Assembly (NCBI RefSeq): GCF_016894385.1
Contig: NZ_CP069811.1
Coordinates: 410,501-474,500 of the forward strand
Direction of reading: 5' to 3'
DNA from: Cupriavidus oxalaticus
Lineage (GTDB): Bacteria; Pseudomonadota; Gammaproteobacteria; Burkholderiales; Burkholderiaceae
Length of the DNA: 64,000 nucleotides
Position 1 is the stretch's first letter. Each line of letters opens with the position of its first letter. Shown piece after piece: positions 62,367 to 64,000 of the stretch. The position numbers and the translations under genes were made by a program. The notes under the pieces were generated by a model. That model did not search any database. It saw nothing but the letters and a program-made list of their open reading frames with translations, and was not told the DNA's origin.

Positions 62367-62975
62367 ATGCGACTCATCGGCATGCTCGATTCCCCCTACG
62401 TGCGCCGTGCCGCCATCACGCTGCGCCTGCTGGGTTTGCCGTTCACCCACGAATCCATCTCGGTGTTCCGCACCTTCGACCAGTTCCGCGCCATCAACCC
62501 GGTGGTCAAGGCGCCGTCGCTGGTGTGCGACAACGGCGTGGTGCTGATGGACTCGACCCTGATCATCGACTACGCCGAAGCGCTCGCCGGCCGCAGCCTG
62601 ATGCCGGGGGCACTGGAAGAGCGCCAGCGCGCGCTGCGCACCATCGGTCTGGCGCTGGCGGCCAGCGAGAAGGCCGTGCAGCACGTGTACGAGCACAACC
62701 TGCGGCCGGCGGAGAAGGTGCACCAGCCGTGGGTGGAGCGCGTCGACGGCCAGCGTGCCAGTGCCTTTGCCCTGCTCGAGGATGAGATCGCCCGCATGCC
62801 GGTACCGGCCGATGAGGCGGCCGTGAGCCAGGCCACGCTGACCGCCGGCGTGGTGTGGACCTTCACCCAGGCGCTGCTGCCCGGCCACGTCGACCGGGCA
62901 GCGCACCCGGCGCTGGCGGCGCTCGCGGCGCAGCTCGAAAGCTTTCCTGCGTTCAGCGCGCTGCCCCACGCATGA
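62367..62975 (+). CDS. glutathione S-transferase-like protein
   Basis: A 202-residue protein with a thioredoxin-fold N-terminal domain (MRLIGMLDSPYVRRAAITLRLLGLPFTHE, then NPVVKAPSLVCDNGVVLMDSTLIIDY with the cis-Pro and Asp-Ser glutathione site) and an all-helical C-terminal domain. It should conjugate or transfer glutathione; the substrate is unknown. Confidence 0.9.
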   Translation: MRLIGMLDSPYVRRAAITLRLLGLPFTHESISVFRTFDQFRAINPVVKAPSLVCDNGVVLMDSTLIIDYAEALAGRSLMPGALEERQRALRTIGLALAASEKAVQHVYEHNLRPAEKVHQPWVERVDGQRASAFALLEDEIARMPVPADEAAVSQATLTAGVVWTFTQALLPGHVDRAAHPALAALAAQLESFPAFSALPHA

Positions 62976-63115
62976 CAGCTCGGGGGAGCCGGTCTCCGGA
63001 TTGCGGTAAGCTTCTGGCGCACCCATCGCTCCCGCCTGGCCGGCTCCGCCGGGTGACGCCGCCAACACAGGCAGCGCCCCGGCGACAAATGCAAGCCGCG
63101 CCATGGCCGCAGACC

Positions 63116-64000
63116 ATGAACCACGACCGATCCATTGCCACCCAGATCGTTGCGCTGATCCAGGCCGAAGGCCTGCCGGTCGGCGCGCACCTGCCGGCGC
63201 AGATGCTGGCCGACAAGCTGCGCGTATCGCGCTCGCCCGTCAACGAGGCGCTCGCGCTGCTGCACGAGAAGGGCGTGCTCACGCGCGAGAAGAACCGCGG
63301 CTTCTTCCTGGCGCAGCCGGTGGCGGCGCCGGCCGCGGAGTTTGCCTCGCAACTGGGACTGGTCGAGCCCGACCCGGCCACCGCGGCGTATTTCCAGATC
63401 GCCGAGGACCTGCTGCAGGGCACACTGGAGACGCAGGTCTCCGAGCAGCATCTGCGGCAGCACTACGGCCTGACCGCCACCCAGCTCAGCACCGTGCTCA
63501 AGCGGATTGCGCAGGAGGGGTGGGGCGAGCGCAAGCCTGGCTATGGCTGGGCGTTCTCGTCGATGCTGACCACGCCCGATTCGCTGCTGCAGTCGTACCG
63601 GCTGCGGCTGGCGCTGGAGCCGGCCGCGCTGCTCGAGCCCACCTACCGGCTCGAGCCGCAGGCCATCGAGCGGCTGCGCGCCGCCGAGCGCCACCTGCTG
63701 GAAGGCGGCATCGAGACCGACAGCGCCGACCAGCTGCACGAGCGCGGCGTCCGCTTCCACGAAACGCTGGTCGAGGCGTCTGGCAACCCGTTCTTTATCG
63801 ACACCATCCGGCGCGTCAACCGCGTGCGCCGGCTGCTGTCCTACCGCTCGATGCGCGACCGCGAGCGCTACCCCGAGCACGCCAGGCAGCATCTGCACGT
63901 GCTGGACCTGCTAGCGCGCGGGCGCAACGAGGAAGCCTCGCAGGCGATGCGCGAGCACCTGCTGCACACGCTCAACGCGCTGGCGCAGATCAGCCGGCTG
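63116..64000 (+). CDS. GntR-type regulator with FCD domain (runs off right edge)
   Basis: At least 295 residues, cut by the window end. The first winged HTH (residues about 5-65) is ATQIVALIQAEGLPVGAHLPAQMLADKLRVSRSPVNEALALLHEKGVL. A second helical segment (about 92-135, AEDLLQGTLETQVSEQHLRQHYGLTATQLSTVLKRIAQEGW) resembles another winged HTH, followed by an FCD effector domain (LRLALEPAALLEP, ERGVRFHETLVEASGNPFFIDTI). Another in-frame ATG at 63089 could be the start. Confidence 0.85.
   Translation, partial: MNHDRSIATQIVALIQAEGLPVGAHLPAQMLADKLRVSRSPVNEALALLHEKGVLTREKNRGFFLAQPVAAPAAEFASQLGLVEPDPATAAYFQIAEDLLQGTLETQVSEQHLRQHYGLTATQLSTVLKRIAQEGWGERKPGYGWAFSSMLTTPDSLLQSYRLRLALEPAALLEPTYRLEPQAIERLRAAERHLLEGGIETDSADQLHERGVRFHETLVEASGNPFFIDTIRRVNRVRRLLSYRSMRDRERYPEHARQHLHVLDLLARGRNEEASQAMREHLLHTLNALAQISRL

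Overview
The window is about 65% GC, with dense short intergenic gaps and a large share of Bug/TctC-type solute-binding proteins, LysR/GntR/AraC regulators and CoA-dependent catabolic genes. Gene content points to a beta-proteobacterium of the order Burkholderiales, most likely Cupriavidus or a close Ralstonia relative. It looks like a secondary-replicon or catabolic region: there is no rRNA, tRNA, ribosomal-protein or replication gene.

Layout. 1-12.3 kb: a leftward catabolic operon (acyl-CoA dehydrogenase fragment, Fe-dependent alcohol dehydrogenase, CoA-transferase, MaoC hydratase, GH88-type hydrolase), a divergent LysR regulator, a leftward LIV-type ABC importer (SBP, M, H, F, G) and a histone-deacetylase-family amidohydrolase. 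A shared GTCCAATATAT-like box lies before three of these units. 12.5-16.2 kb: a small membrane protein, an exbB pseudogene, a YoaK-YkvA fusion, a SpeE-like methyltransferase, a degenerate HPr, and a tiny ribbon-helix-helix gene with a palindromic operator array. 16.3-21.4 kb: an AraC regulator, then quinone oxidoreductase, Bug protein, BKACE and TauD-type dioxygenase. 21.5-25.5 kb: a MITE-like element, BON-domain protein, His-rich exported protein, flippase, DUF2188 protein and a frameshifted merR. 25.4-33.8 kb: an AceE/MdeB-type E1 with divergent Lrp regulator; a LysR gene divergent from a MaoC/thiolase-like/DUF35 operon; a DadA-type oxidase behind a tandem glycine riboswitch. 34-38.6 kb: TonB receptor, BNR protein and thioredoxin-like protein, then DUF3597.

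39-44 kb is a lower-GC island: a truncated vgrG runs into a large calcineurin-type metallophosphoesterase, followed with a 4-bp overlap by a Tat/lipoprotein beta-helix protein and then a small membrane protein. This looks like a decayed type VI secretion effector/immunity module. 44.2-51.7 kb: DmlR-like LysR, tartrate/D-malate dehydrogenase, a collapsed glycerate-kinase gene, three Bug proteins, a HutC-type GntR and an amidohydrolase. 51.7-56.7 kb: a leftward four-gene operon (DUF3348, DUF802, OmpA/MotB-like, DUF2894) with the architecture of an ion-driven MotAB/ZorAB-like motor whose A subunit carries a long tail of 87-residue repeats. 56.9-64 kb: RibH2 behind an FMN riboswitch, a gamma-glutamyltransferase/Bug/GAF operon with divergent LysR, a GST, and a GntR/FCD regulator running off the right end.

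The two most interesting units are the vgrG-linked metallophosphoesterase/lipoprotein pair and the DUF802/OmpA motor operon. Several loci show recent decay (exbB, merR, vgrG, glycerate kinase), which suggests a replicon under relaxed selection. All assignments come from reading the sequence; no database search was run.
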